Assembly: GCA_017381015.1 (NCBI GenBank)
Contig: JAFOCV010000067.1
Span: 1-53,923, forward strand
Direction: 5' to 3'
Length of the DNA: 53,923 nt
Source of the DNA: Bacteroidaceae bacterium
GTDB taxonomy: Bacteria; Bacteroidota; Bacteroidia; Bacteroidales; Bacteroidaceae
Shown: positions 19,537-28,590 of the stretch, piece by piece
Position numbering within the stretch: the stretch's first letter is position 1
Layout of the letters: every line of letters begins with the position of its first letter
Notes under the pieces: model-generated
The model's input: only the letters and a program-made list of their open reading frames with translations
Databases searched by the model: none
What the model was told of the DNA's origin: nothing
Position numbers and translations under genes: made by a program

Positions 19537-22353
19537 TCAATACCATTCAATATTAGAACTGTATGAACTTTGTTTTCTCCACCTCAGTACATCACGCAAT
19601 GCCGAAGCATCTGCCTGGAAGTTAAAGTTGAAACTACGGTATGGTGTGATTACCATAGAGCACGACATGGAGAAGCAGTGCAGGTCACGAGCGAGCGAGG
19701 CCGTAGTCATAGAGAGTCGCTTATAGTTGAAGTCATAACCTGACGAGAATTGAATGTTCCATCCCTCTGATATTCTCAAGTTACCAGAGAAGTTCAACGT
19801 GTGGGTGAACTTGTATGGATAGCGCATGTTCTTCTCGTTAATCTTGGCAGATGTGTTTTCTCTCATTATCACACCATAACTTACGCTGAAGCTCCATGGC
19901 AATTGGAATTTAAGGTATCCATCCTCGTCCACACGATTGCCCTGTTCACGCTTCGCACCTGTCTCACCCTTGCGTCTTTCGGGGTCTACGTTTTGCATTT
20001 CGGGGTCTACTTCTTCCTCATCTTCTTCGTCGGCCTCGTCACGATCCTTTGTTGAAGAGTTAAGACCAAGCAAGCGCTCGCGAATCTTCTTGAACGTCTG
20101 ATTATTGAACGTATAAGACAGGTTTTGCGACATACCCTGGAATCTACCAAATCTGCCATAGCTCCATTCCGTCTTATCGCCCACCACTACATTGCCATTC
20201 TTGTCAAATTCGTAAGCATAGGTGGCAAATACGGCATTAAGACTGAAGGTATAACTCTTGCTCAACTTCAATCTCAGTCGTGTGCTCAGGTCGCTCCATG
20301 GACGCGATTTGGCTGCTATGTTATAACTAAGCGATGCACCCAGTTCGTCTATCAAACTAATCTTTCTGTAGCCCGTGGTATCCTTCTGTGAATATACCTT
20401 CATCTCAATATTATTGGACACGTCCATTGACAAGCTACCCGACTTACCTCTGCTTGGCGTACCATACATACCGTTGGCAAAGTGAGAATATATCACAGGG
20501 TCACCCATTGGAGAACCATTCACGTCTGTTCTCTGATAAGTGCCATAATATCCATATCTATCGCTACCAAAGTCGGGTGTGTAGGAGAAGCTCAAGCTGG
20601 GTGTAAACACGTGACGTATGGCCTGTATCTTCTTACCTCCTGCCCATGGCAATGGAGTGTAGAAACCGTATAGTTTCGTATTAAGCGAAAGGCTGGTATT
20701 ATAGTTGAACACGTTGTAGAAGCCCATTACAGTGTCGCGCACCACCTTTTGTCTCTCTTGATCCCAATCCTGATACACCTTCTGCATGTACATACGGTCG
20801 GTAAAGTTGAACGATGCAGTCAAATTGACGTGATTGAACAACTGGAAAGTGGCAGAAACGGGTATCTGATGACGCATACCATTGCGCCAATCCTTTATCA
20901 AATTACTCTTGAATAGCTTATAGTCCTTCGTGCTGATGCTATTCTGGAATGTACCCGTATACGACAAAGCTATCTTCTCATACCATCTCTCCTTGCCCAC
21001 GGCATGTTTGCGCTTGAGTGGATACAATCGTGCCAGAGTGATATTCAATGTTGGCAAAGTCACCGACACCATACTATCGCGCAAGCTTTGCGACAAGTTG
21101 AATGTTCCAGAAAGGGTTAGACCTATATCACTGAACGTCTTGCTATAACTAACCGAACTGGTACGTGTGCTCTGAGTATAACTTTCGGGTTCGTAACGCG
21201 AGGTTAGGTTGTTCTTATCGTACGACGTAGAGGCATAGTTCACGCTGGCCGAGAAGCTTTGCGTGGGATTGGCCTTTGAGTCCTGTCGGTGTGTCCACGT
21301 CAGTTTAAAGTCGGAGACACTTGGATTTGTCTTCTCATCGTAAACCGTCTTTTGAAAGCTCAGATACAGGTTTCCCGAGAATTTATATCGCTTTCTGTAG
21401 TTGAGAGAACCAGATATGCCCCACGAACCCTTGGTATAGATATCGCCCACCACCTTCAGATCCAGATAATCATTGATAGCGAAGTAATAACCACCCTCAC
21501 GGAGATAGAAACCACGCGAAGTCTCATCGCCATACGAAGGCATGATGAAACCGCTCTGATAACTATGGGTAAAGGGGAAGAAACCATAAGGCACGGCCAA
21601 TGGCAGGGGTACATCCTCCACCACCAGGTATGCAGGTCCGAAGACTACATTCTCGCCTGGTCGCACCTTGGCACGGCTCATCTTCAGATAGAAGTGGGGA
21701 TGCTGGGCATCGCATGTGGTATACTTACCACCATTAATATACAAGAGGCCCGAGCTGTCACGCTTGCTCTCATTGGTGGTCATAAAACCTTCTCCCTGCT
21801 TGGTATATACATTGGAGATGAAAGCCTTGCGCGTCTTAAAGTTGTAAGATATTCTATCTGGCTCGTATTCCTCATTGCCCTGACGGAAAATGGGCTTACC
21901 CTTTACCCCACCAGTGCTGTCTTCACGACCAGAAGCGTGCACAAGGCTACTGTCCAGAGAAATAGTTATCTCATCGGCCAACAGTTCCAGATTCTGATAC
22001 TGCACCTGACTGCTACCATACAGATTGGCTCTACTATCAAACATATCAAAGGTGATACTGTCTGAAGCCGTATACACTACGGGAGCATCCAGAGAGTTCT
22101 TGCTCTGTGGTGTGGTGTCCACCTTGGCTGTATCCTTGACAAAGTCTGCCGAGTCGGCATAGATGGTATATCCCTTCATATTGGAGAGAGCCATGGCCTT
22201 GCGCAAGGAATCATTCAGCAGCACCGAGTCGGGCTCCAATGCCAACGAATCCTCTGGGGTATGATAATACGCTAAGTTGGCAGGTCTGATACTACCTGCC
22301 AATAACATAAGTGATGTGGTGATAAAGAGTATAATGAATGTCTTTAATCTCAA
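19537..22353 (-). CDS. lptD: LptD-like LPS-assembly outer-membrane protein
   Basis: LptD inserts lipopolysaccharide into the outer leaflet. The protein (about 938 residues) has a signal peptide (RLKTFIILFITTSLMLLAGS), an OstA/LptA-like beta-jellyroll near 85-260 (YTASDSITFDMFDSRANLYG, LEADEI-like LLADEITISL), and a long C-terminal beta-barrel with alternating aromatic strands ending SNIEWY. I start at the TTG at 22353; the longer reading to 22383 begins inside a TACCTTTG promoter box (22381-22388). A low-complexity acidic stretch (DRDEADEEDEEEVDPE) lies in a predicted loop near residue 785. Confidence 0.88.
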   Translation of the reverse strand: MRLKTFIILFITTSLMLLAGSIRPANLAYYHTPEDSLALEPDSVLLNDSLRKAMALSNMKGYTIYADSADFVKDTAKVDTTPQSKNSLDAPVVYTASDSITFDMFDSRANLYGSSQVQYQNLELLADEITISLDSSLVHASGREDSTGGVKGKPIFRQGNEEYEPDRISYNFKTRKAFISNVYTKQGEGFMTTNESKRDSSGLLYINGGKYTTCDAQHPHFYLKMSRAKVRPGENVVFGPAYLVVEDVPLPLAVPYGFFPFTHSYQSGFIMPSYGDETSRGFYLREGGYYFAINDYLDLKVVGDIYTKGSWGISGSLNYRKRYKFSGNLYLSFQKTVYDEKTNPSVSDFKLTWTHRQDSKANPTQSFSASVNYASTSYDKNNLTSRYEPESYTQSTRTSSVSYSKTFSDIGLTLSGTFNLSQSLRDSMVSVTLPTLNITLARLYPLKRKHAVGKERWYEKIALSYTGTFQNSISTKDYKLFKSNLIKDWRNGMRHQIPVSATFQLFNHVNLTASFNFTDRMYMQKVYQDWDQERQKVVRDTVMGFYNVFNYNTSLSLNTKLYGFYTPLPWAGGKKIQAIRHVFTPSLSFSYTPDFGSDRYGYYGTYQRTDVNGSPMGDPVIYSHFANGMYGTPSRGKSGSLSMDVSNNIEMKVYSQKDTTGYRKISLIDELGASLSYNIAAKSRPWSDLSTRLRLKLSKSYTFSLNAVFATYAYEFDKNGNVVVGDKTEWSYGRFGRFQGMSQNLSYTFNNQTFKKIRERLLGLNSSTKDRDEADEEDEEEVDPEMQNVDPERRKGETGAKREQGNRVDEDGYLKFQLPWSFSVSYGVIMRENTSAKINEKNMRYPYKFTHTLNFSGNLRISEGWNIQFSSGYDFNYKRLSMTTASLARDLHCFSMSCSMVITPYRSFNFNFQADASALRDVLRWRKQSSYSSNIEWY

Positions 22354-22380
22354 TGCTTGGGCGTATATTTTTCTACGCGA

Positions 22381-22388
22381 CAAAGGTA
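22381..22388 (-). promoter_or_regulatory. -7 box TACCTTTG for lptD
   Basis: TACCTTTG on the minus strand ends 27 bp before the proposed TTG start. It overlaps the first codon of the longer open frame and so sets the start choice. Confidence 0.6.
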
Positions 22389-22467
22389 CAACATTTCCTC
22401 AACATACACAACATCTGCCTTTGCTATTTGAATCTTTTCTTGCGTGAAACTCACCTTATGGTGCATT

Positions 22468-23004
22468 TTACTCGAAAAGTTCCACCCAATGGTCCCATCT
22501 TTCCAGGTTGGCATCGGGAAAACGCGACAACATCTCTCTCACCTGTGCCACACTTTTCGTTCTCTCAGGATGACTTTTCGAGAAGAATTTATCAGCATAG
22601 CACACTATCTGCTCTTCCATAGTTTCGGGCGAGAAATCATCAGCGGGCAATGGCAATCCCTGCTTCTGTATCGTCTCCCTGGTAAGGCCCGTGCCCGTAT
22701 GTCGTTCTGCCACTCGTGCATAATCCATCAAGCCCTCATTGCGCAGCATCTCGGCTCCCAGCATGCCATGACAAATGTAGGGATGAGTGCCATGACAATG
22801 GATTCCTGGTGCATCGGTCTTGATGATACCAATGTCGTGGAGCATGGCGGCTTGATACACAAACTCGCGGTTCACCGTCAGCTCGGGATGCATGTCCAAT
22901 ACCATCATTGCCTTCTCTGCCACCTGTCGCGAATGCATCAGTAGCAATTCCTTCAGCTCGGGCTCTTCGCCATAATACTTGTCAATTATCTCTTCTGCCT
23001 TCAT
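22468..23004 (-). CDS. HD-domain (HDIG-type) phosphohydrolase
   Basis: The 178-residue protein has the HD signature: an N-terminal histidine in MHSRQVAEKAM, AAMLHDIGI with the HD pair, and further metal-binding histidines (HCHGTHP and HGMLGAE; ERHTGTG). It is likely a metal-dependent phosphohydrolase acting on a nucleotide or cyclic nucleotide. I start at MKAEEI (23004), which overlaps the end of the C10 peptidase by 23 bp; an in-frame ATG at 23022 adds six residues. Translational coupling with the peptidase is likely, although a functional link is not obvious. Confidence 0.85.
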   Translation of the reverse strand: MKAEEIIDKYYGEEPELKELLLMHSRQVAEKAMMVLDMHPELTVNREFVYQAAMLHDIGIIKTDAPGIHCHGTHPYICHGMLGAEMLRNEGLMDYARVAERHTGTGLTRETIQKQGLPLPADDFSPETMEEQIVCYADKFFSKSHPERTKSVAQVREMLSRFPDANLERWDHWVELFE

Positions 23005-24565
23005 AATATACTTTTTTACCATTCTTTATGTATAGTCCTTTTTCGGGTCTCAGGGTGCGCTTGCCACTCATATCATACCATCGTTGGCAGTTATTTATTT
23101 CATTTAGGTCATCTATGCTAACACCCTCAATACCGGTTTGTTCCATAGGCACTGAAAAAGGTACCACAGTAATGGGACGGCTCCAATCGCCCACGTTCAA
23201 TCGATAACTCTTTCCTGGCGTCAGATGATGAAACGTGAGCGTGTCTATCATCGATGTCTGTGCATCCAAATTCATCACTCTATAGTCCGTGGATACTGAC
23301 TTTTCCTCTCCATCCTCATACAAACGACAATACACCAACTTGCCCGAGGTTCCCTCGCTGGCGGTGTTCGTTATCTGCAATTGAATACTTGCCGTTGTCA
23401 TCTCCGGATACTCCACCGATAGCTCCTTGATAGACAAGACATCCACCTTTGTGGGGTGTATCTGCACCTCCTTAGCCATGGGAAATTCTTCTCCATCAAA
23501 GGTGATTCTCACCACGGCCTCGCCCACTGGCATGTCATACCTTCCAGCCACCACCTGTGTACGTCTCTCATAGGGCATCAGCTTAACGGACGATAGACAC
23601 ACCTCCTTGCACTGCTCCACTATGTTGGTATCTGTGGGTAGATTCACTATCAGTTCGTATGTATGAAAGAGAGTATCAGCCGTCATATTTGTCAGCGTCA
23701 CATCGGTCAAAACATAATCCCTGGCCGTAATCTCTCTGCGAAAGGCAATCTCGTCCACTCTCACGGCATGAGCAAAGTCGGCCAGCGTATCGGGCAGAAG
23801 CACATCAGTCACGCTATCAGGATGCAGCAATAGCATGTATTCATTGGCATTATAGCCAAACATCCGTCCCCAATCTGTCTCATCCCAATGGGGTTGCTTT
23901 TGGCACAATTGTTCCAGCGTGAAGTATCCGTTGTCTTTCTCTCCCTCTCCCCAATTGCAATGATAAAGACCATCCTCGTTCACACCATCTATGTTAAAGG
24001 CATGACCACTGAGCATGTTATTATAACCCACATACGCCACTGGACGTCCTGCCATCAGTTCGTTCTGCAGAATCCTATGCCATGTATCAAAACTATACAT
24101 ACTTCTGTCCAGCACATGCACCGTCTTATAGCCAAACACCCTACGAAGAGATTCTTCCGCTCTCCACAGACCTGCCGCACTGGACGTTGGCCCATAGTTC
24201 ATCCTCACCATCATGCCACACCATAAGCTCAAGTCTGCCACATCCTCCCAATCTATCCTGCTACCGGCAGGCACCGTGGCTATACTATAATGCTCCGTGT
24301 CCCAACCCGCCAAGCTGTCCATCAGACACTCAGGATAACGGTAATAACTGAGCAACTGTTCCAAGGCAGTAGCCACACAACCCACCACACAAGGTTCCGA
24401 GCTTACCGAGTCACCATAATTATAATAAGGGCACGAGCTATTGTAAGGCGCCGTTTGCACACGAATGGTCTGCAGGAGCGGTTTCACAGCATATTGCGGC
24501 AACACCTGCCCCCCGACCATTCCCATACTACACAATAATATAAGGAGTAAAAACACACGTTTCAT
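22982..24565 (-). CDS. C10-family cysteine peptidase (streptopain/SpeB-like), secreted
   Basis: The 527-residue protein has a signal peptide (1 to about 19), then a C10 peptidase domain with catalytic Cys63 in VGCVATALEQ and His188 in LSGHAFNIDG, followed by HCNWGEGEKDNGYF. Cys63 is so near the N-terminus that the large SpeB-type propeptide is missing. Residues about 255-490 form beta-rich domains, and the C-terminus (WYDMSGKRTL... GLYIKNGKKVYYEG) resembles tails of secreted Bacteroidales proteins, possibly of type IX sorting. A TACCTTTG box ends 5 bp before the ATG, so the mRNA may be leaderless. Confidence 0.88.
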   Translation of the reverse strand: MKRVFLLLILLCSMGMVGGQVLPQYAVKPLLQTIRVQTAPYNSSCPYYNYGDSVSSEPCVVGCVATALEQLLSYYRYPECLMDSLAGWDTEHYSIATVPAGSRIDWEDVADLSLWCGMMVRMNYGPTSSAAGLWRAEESLRRVFGYKTVHVLDRSMYSFDTWHRILQNELMAGRPVAYVGYNNMLSGHAFNIDGVNEDGLYHCNWGEGEKDNGYFTLEQLCQKQPHWDETDWGRMFGYNANEYMLLLHPDSVTDVLLPDTLADFAHAVRVDEIAFRREITARDYVLTDVTLTNMTADTLFHTYELIVNLPTDTNIVEQCKEVCLSSVKLMPYERRTQVVAGRYDMPVGEAVVRITFDGEEFPMAKEVQIHPTKVDVLSIKELSVEYPEMTTASIQLQITNTASEGTSGKLVYCRLYEDGEEKSVSTDYRVMNLDAQTSMIDTLTFHHLTPGKSYRLNVGDWSRPITVVPFSVPMEQTGIEGVSIDDLNEINNCQRWYDMSGKRTLRPEKGLYIKNGKKVYYEGRRDN

Positions 24566-24570
24566 ACCAC

Positions 24571-24578
24571 AAAGGTAA
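24571..24578 (-). promoter_or_regulatory. -7 box TACCTTTG directly before the C10 peptidase ATG
   Basis: The box ends only 5 bp from the ATG at 24565. The signal peptide fixes that ATG, so transcription would begin at or within a few bases of the start codon. Confidence 0.6.
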
Positions 24579-24908
24579 TAAAAAATATCATATCACAAAT
24601 ATATTTCTCCTCACCAAAAGACAGTAATTCTATTATTGTTGTCCAAGAAACATCTCTTCAACGTAATTTCTGCTCCGAAAAGCCCTTAATCCGCTCTCCT
24701 TTGTCACATATGCATGCCTCATATTTTATATATATTGTCAAAACTAAAATACTCTGATTGGAGACAATGCTCCTAAAGTGAGGGGGCATGCAGTGAGTGA
24801 GAGGCTTATTTCAGCTTGATTATCTCCTTTAGGTTGGTGGTGAAGCACGGGGTGCGCTTATCGTGCTTGATATAAATTGAAACTAATGATACAGGATAGA
24901 ATAATAAA
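24579..24908. other. Intergenic stretch, no supported gene
   Basis: No full gene is visible. A short minus-strand frame ending in a TAA near 24804 (IKHDKRTPCFTTNLKEIIK) reads like the C-terminus of some protein but is too short to identify. It lies just after the 3' end of the group II intron. Confidence 0.4.
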
Positions 24909-25574
24909 ATCGAGCAGGAGGGAAACGAAGTAGTTTTCTTCCTACTTTCGTTTTCCGACCTCTCACACCACCGTACGTGCCGTTCGGCATACGGCGGTTT
25001 CGTGCTTTCTCATCTTACGATGTGTGGCAAGTTGTTTTCAGCCATCCCATAGAGAAACGTCACTTCTAACCTATTGTCGAATTCCGTCCTATCGTATGGT
25101 CAAAGAGTTTCTTTAGAACATCTGACTACAAAAGACTCTAACAGGTTGCAGTCATTCACTATTGCACTGCACGATTCGGTCCTTCCCCATAAGCACACGT
25201 GCTTTAGGTACTATGACCTCTGCTGACTTCTCGCAGTTCGTTGTTACTACTTGCATTTCTGCTCGTCTGCGAGACATCCTCAGATAAGGGCATTAACTTT
25301 CCATCTTATGCCTGCTTCATTTACACCACCCGTTCCGAATAGCTATGGGGCTTTAGTTTGTTTGGCAACCTTACCCACGGGCATATGCCTTGTATGAAGT
25401 TTCTGTTCGTCAGACCAGATGTTTACCGCCAGCTTCCTTCAGATTCTTCGACGAGCGAAGCGACAAGTCGATTACCACCTCACGATGGACACCCTTGCCT
25501 TGGGCTATGCGATTCCCGCTATTAGGGCTCGCTCGGGACTTGCACCCGGTAGCTAATGCTCATGCTGAGCATAC
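24909..25574 (-). mobile_element. Group IIC intron, ORF-less (no reverse transcriptase)
   Basis: Read on the minus strand, this 666-bp element matches the layout of group IIC introns such as the Oceanobacillus iheyensis one, as I remember it. It starts GTATG (consensus GUGYG) and carries GGGTGCAAGTCCCG, AAGGGTGTCC, ATCTGAAGGAAGC, GGTCTGACGAACAG and AGAAGTCAGCAGAGGTCATA in order. Domain V is at 24967-24999 (GAAACCGCCGTATGCCG, then the complementary arm), with a CGC triad. A domain VI hairpin follows, and the end reads CTGCTCGAT. Domain IV is only about 200 bp, so the maturase/RT gene is gone. It sits 6 bp past the malQ terminator, the preferred kind of site for class C introns. It could be mobilised only in trans. 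Confidence 0.85.
24967..24999 (-). ncRNA. Group II intron domain V
   Basis: This is the catalytic hairpin: outer arms CCGCCGTA/TACGGTGG, a two-base bulge, and an upper stem TGCC/GGCA. The CGC triad in place of AGC is the mark of class C introns. Confidence 0.8.
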
Positions 25575-25576
25575 TG

Positions 25577-25613
25577 AAAAAGGTATAGAATAGTGGGGAC
25601 TACTCTATACCTT
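25577..25613 (-). terminator. Rho-independent terminator of malQ (intron 5' exon)
   Basis: On the minus strand AAGGTATAGAGTAG pairs with CTATTCTATACCTT (one G-T pair) and is followed by TTT and then CA and the intron. The hairpin plus T-tract is both the malQ terminator and the likely target recognised by the group IIC intron. Confidence 0.85.
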
Positions 25614-25670
25614 GGTTATAGGGACGGGGGGATTACTTCTTTGTAGAAGTTGTTGGGCCGAGGACGGAGC

Positions 25671-28412
25671 TTAGGCTCTGGAACTGCGATTGATGAGGAG
25701 TTTTACTCGCTCATTGTATTCGTGGGATTGCATGAGTTGCTCGATAGTGAGATGCATACGATATCTCCAGTAATGGTCGGGATTGGAGGGGATATTGATG
25801 CGCTCGTTTTCGATGTCGTCACTACGAAGCTGCTCGTCCATGGACAACCAGTCCTGGAGGGAAATAAGACATAGCATGGAGGGAGAGAAGAGATGACGGG
25901 CAATGACTTCTTCGCACAACCATCCGGGCATGGTGGATGGTGCCTTGCCGTCCTTTTGAAGTACCTCGTTGAAGAAGTGCTGACGACGGTCTTCGTCTTC
26001 ACTCCACCAGAGGCGTAGCGTGGGCATATCGTGGGTGAAGATGGTTACTACGGACATGTAGGGATTGTTTTCTAGACGTCCGAAACGTAGGCCATATTCC
26101 TTGGGCATGGCTTGTATCTCAAGAGAGAGAATACGCAACTGATTCATGACTGGTCCTACACAAGCTGGAACCATACCGAGGTCTTCGGCACAACAGAGCA
26201 TCTGTGTGGCTTCTACGAGGGCTGGTAGCTTCTTCATGGCTTCGGATGCCCAGAAGTCGTTGTGACGATAGTAATAGAAGTTCTCGTATATGCGATTGAA
26301 TGCCTCCTGTTCGGCAGAGGATAGTGACTGATATACGTAGGTCTTGTGGGCAGAGATGCGTGGTACGAAGCCTTCGCCCAGGGGTATGAAGAGTACGTCC
26401 TGAACCAGTTTGCATAGCATGGGACAGAGATGCTCGTCCTTGGTAGATTTATTATTATGGAAATATGAATAAATCTGCTGCTCGGACTTAAATTCTTCGC
26501 GCATACAATACCAATCGGGGCCCATGGCTTCGAGGTATTGCGAGCGGATGGATTCTATATCAGCTTCGCTCTTGGTGAGGGTGCGAAGGAAATTGTCGGT
26601 GATATAGGGAGCCGTGAAGAATTTCTCTCTCCACTTGAGACCAGCCTCCTCTATCTCTTCTACGGACAATGGCAGACAGGGTTCGAAATGACCAAGAAGT
26701 CCGCTACGTGCAGAAGTGGGTATCTCCCAGATACGGAAGAAGCCCAGGACGTGGTCGATGCGATATGCATCAAAGTAATCTGCCATCTTGCGGAAGCGGC
26801 GTATCCACCACTGATTGCCATCCTCCTGCATACGTTTCCAGTTGTAGGTGGGGAAGCCCCAGTTTTGTCCGTCGGCGCTGAAATCGTCTGGTGGTGCGCC
26901 AGCAGAACCGTCCATATTGAAATACTCGGGTTCTGTCCATGCCTCTACGCTGGTGCGGGAAATGCCGATGGGAATGTCGCCCTTGAGCAGTACGCCAGAA
27001 TTACGTGCATAGGCGGTAACCTCAGATAATTGCTGAGAGAGGAGATACTGCACAAAGATGTAGAAGCCAACCTCGGAGGCATTGGCAGAGGCATAGTCGC
27101 GCATTTGTTTCTCGTCATACTCTGACAGAGTCTTCCACATGGGGAAGTAACTGGTATTCTCCTGGTCGCGACGATGGCAGAAGACGCTGTATGCTACTAC
27201 CCACTGGTCGTTCATGCGAAGGAAGCGCTTATAGGCTTCTGACTTGGTGATGGTGTCTTTCTCCTGGTCATAGAGGCGATGGAGATAGTGAATCTTCATG
27301 CGAAGAGTGCGCTCGTAATCCATCTGAGGGAGGGCGTTCAGTTCCTGGCGGAGTGCCTCGTATTCCTGCATGTATGCCTCGTCTGCTATCTTGGGGAGGG
27401 CAGAAAGATTGAGGTATATGGGATGAAGGGCATAGATGCTGATGGCATTGTAGGGATAGCAATCGCGCCAAGTAGAGCTCTGTGTGGTGTCATAGATGGG
27501 GAGAAGCTGGATGACACGCATGCCAGTGGTATTGGCCCAATCAACCAACTTTTTCAAGTCGCCAAAGTCGCCCACACCCTGACTGGATTCGCTACGCAAA
27601 GAAAAGACGGGGATGACGACACCAGCCGTCTTCCAATGCTCATCTACCATGCGTAGGCGTTGGTCCCAAATCACTTGTATCTGATTGGGGGCAAGCAAGG
27701 TGCTATTGTGTGGCTGTGCAGGGGTGAAGAGGTCGGATGGGAAAGTATCGCCCATGGGCTTTTCGATGGTGGGAGAAATTCTGTTGTCTCCACCCTCCCA
27801 TGCTATGAGTTCGCCAGTATTTTCATCTACAACGACGTACTTGTATTCGAAGGGGAATTGCAAACCAGTGGCGCTCAGAGTGAGACACCATTCGTGCGTG
27901 CCACCACGGCTCATGTGCAATGCTCGCTCGGGCATCCATTCGCCCAATTGAGGTATGGAACCCAACAATGCCAGATGCTGACCCTTGACCAACTGAGGAG
28001 CCTGGACGCGGAAGAGAAGAGTGCGGTCATAATAGGTTATCTCGGGGTCTTGCGCTATGCTATTGGCCACGCAATAACTGTATGCCGAAGAATAGAGATG
28101 GCTGAGCTGAGGTATGTCCTTCCAATAATCCTGGAGAAGGAACACCTTGTCCTGAGCGTAGGGGAAGGTGCGAGGTACTCCCTGCCATTCCTTACGATAG
28201 ACTTGCTCTCCCTGGGAGATGAAATAACTATAGGAGAAGGTCTGGGCATCTTTTTCGGTGAGAGCCAGTTCCCCACCCCAATTCAAACCATCCTCGGTGG
28301 TAAGGAGATGCTCGTATCTGACATCCGCACCACGACGGCGTTTAATGATTACTTCTACGCGTACTTCCTGTCCCCAGGCAGTACGATATTCTAGTTTAAA
28401 TTGGAGTTTCAT
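25671..28412 (-). CDS. malQ: 4-alpha-glucanotransferase (amylomaltase) with N-terminal CBM20 domains
   Basis: MalQ transfers alpha-1,4-glucan chains between malto-oligosaccharides during glycogen and maltose metabolism. The 913-residue protein has two starch-binding CBM20 modules (about 1-120 and 130-245), then a GH77 catalytic domain (about 265-895). Catalytic stretches are YRIDHVLGFFRIWEIP (nucleophile Asp), CAEDLGMVP (acid/base region) and FTHDMPTLRLWW. The arrangement matches the DPE2-like long form found in plants and Bacteroidetes. Two in-frame CBM20s suggest it acts on large glucans. It is a single-gene unit ending in a clear terminator. Confidence 0.95.
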   Translation of the reverse strand: MKLQFKLEYRTAWGQEVRVEVIIKRRRGADVRYEHLLTTEDGLNWGGELALTEKDAQTFSYSYFISQGEQVYRKEWQGVPRTFPYAQDKVFLLQDYWKDIPQLSHLYSSAYSYCVANSIAQDPEITYYDRTLLFRVQAPQLVKGQHLALLGSIPQLGEWMPERALHMSRGGTHEWCLTLSATGLQFPFEYKYVVVDENTGELIAWEGGDNRISPTIEKPMGDTFPSDLFTPAQPHNSTLLAPNQIQVIWDQRLRMVDEHWKTAGVVIPVFSLRSESSQGVGDFGDLKKLVDWANTTGMRVIQLLPIYDTTQSSTWRDCYPYNAISIYALHPIYLNLSALPKIADEAYMQEYEALRQELNALPQMDYERTLRMKIHYLHRLYDQEKDTITKSEAYKRFLRMNDQWVVAYSVFCHRRDQENTSYFPMWKTLSEYDEKQMRDYASANASEVGFYIFVQYLLSQQLSEVTAYARNSGVLLKGDIPIGISRTSVEAWTEPEYFNMDGSAGAPPDDFSADGQNWGFPTYNWKRMQEDGNQWWIRRFRKMADYFDAYRIDHVLGFFRIWEIPTSARSGLLGHFEPCLPLSVEEIEEAGLKWREKFFTAPYITDNFLRTLTKSEADIESIRSQYLEAMGPDWYCMREEFKSEQQIYSYFHNNKSTKDEHLCPMLCKLVQDVLFIPLGEGFVPRISAHKTYVYQSLSSAEQEAFNRIYENFYYYRHNDFWASEAMKKLPALVEATQMLCCAEDLGMVPACVGPVMNQLRILSLEIQAMPKEYGLRFGRLENNPYMSVVTIFTHDMPTLRLWWSEDEDRRQHFFNEVLQKDGKAPSTMPGWLCEEVIARHLFSPSMLCLISLQDWLSMDEQLRSDDIENERINIPSNPDHYWRYRMHLTIEQLMQSHEYNERVKLLINRSSRA

Positions 28413-28498
28413 ATAGTGATTTCTTGATTATTTTAATTGTTATGTGAAACAAAATTACGAAAATTCCCTCACATAGAGAAACGACAAGGTATAAAAAG

Positions 28499-28528
28499 AG
28501 CTGAAACCAGAGAAAAATAGTTTCAGCT
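28499..28528 (-). terminator. Terminator after GH43 gene (copy 1 of a repeated element)
   Basis: AGCTGAAAC/GTTTCAGCT arms with a 12-bp loop, followed on the minus strand by CTTTTTAT. A near copy lies at 29582-29611. Confidence 0.8.
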
Positions 28529-28590
28529 GCTAAATTTGGAAGGCTTTCTCCAGGGGAAGAAGAACCCGCAAAAAGAGGCTATGGAAATAT

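Noticed and set aside
21289-22065. 258-residue plus-strand frame antisense to lptD
   Set aside because: It is contained in lptD, with no promoter or recognisable domain.
22361-22378. Palindrome GCGTA-N8-TACGC near the lptD start, similar to the NAD cassette operator
   Set aside because: The spacer is 8 bp, not 5, and it overlaps the lptD leader; I take the match as chance.
24800-24890. Short minus-strand frame ending IKHDKRTPCFTTNLKEIIK
   Set aside because: It looks like a protein C-terminus but is only about 25 residues and cannot be assigned; it may be a remnant.
27660-28394. 244-residue plus-strand frame antisense to malQ
   Set aside because: It is contained in the CBM20/GH77 gene and has no family motif.
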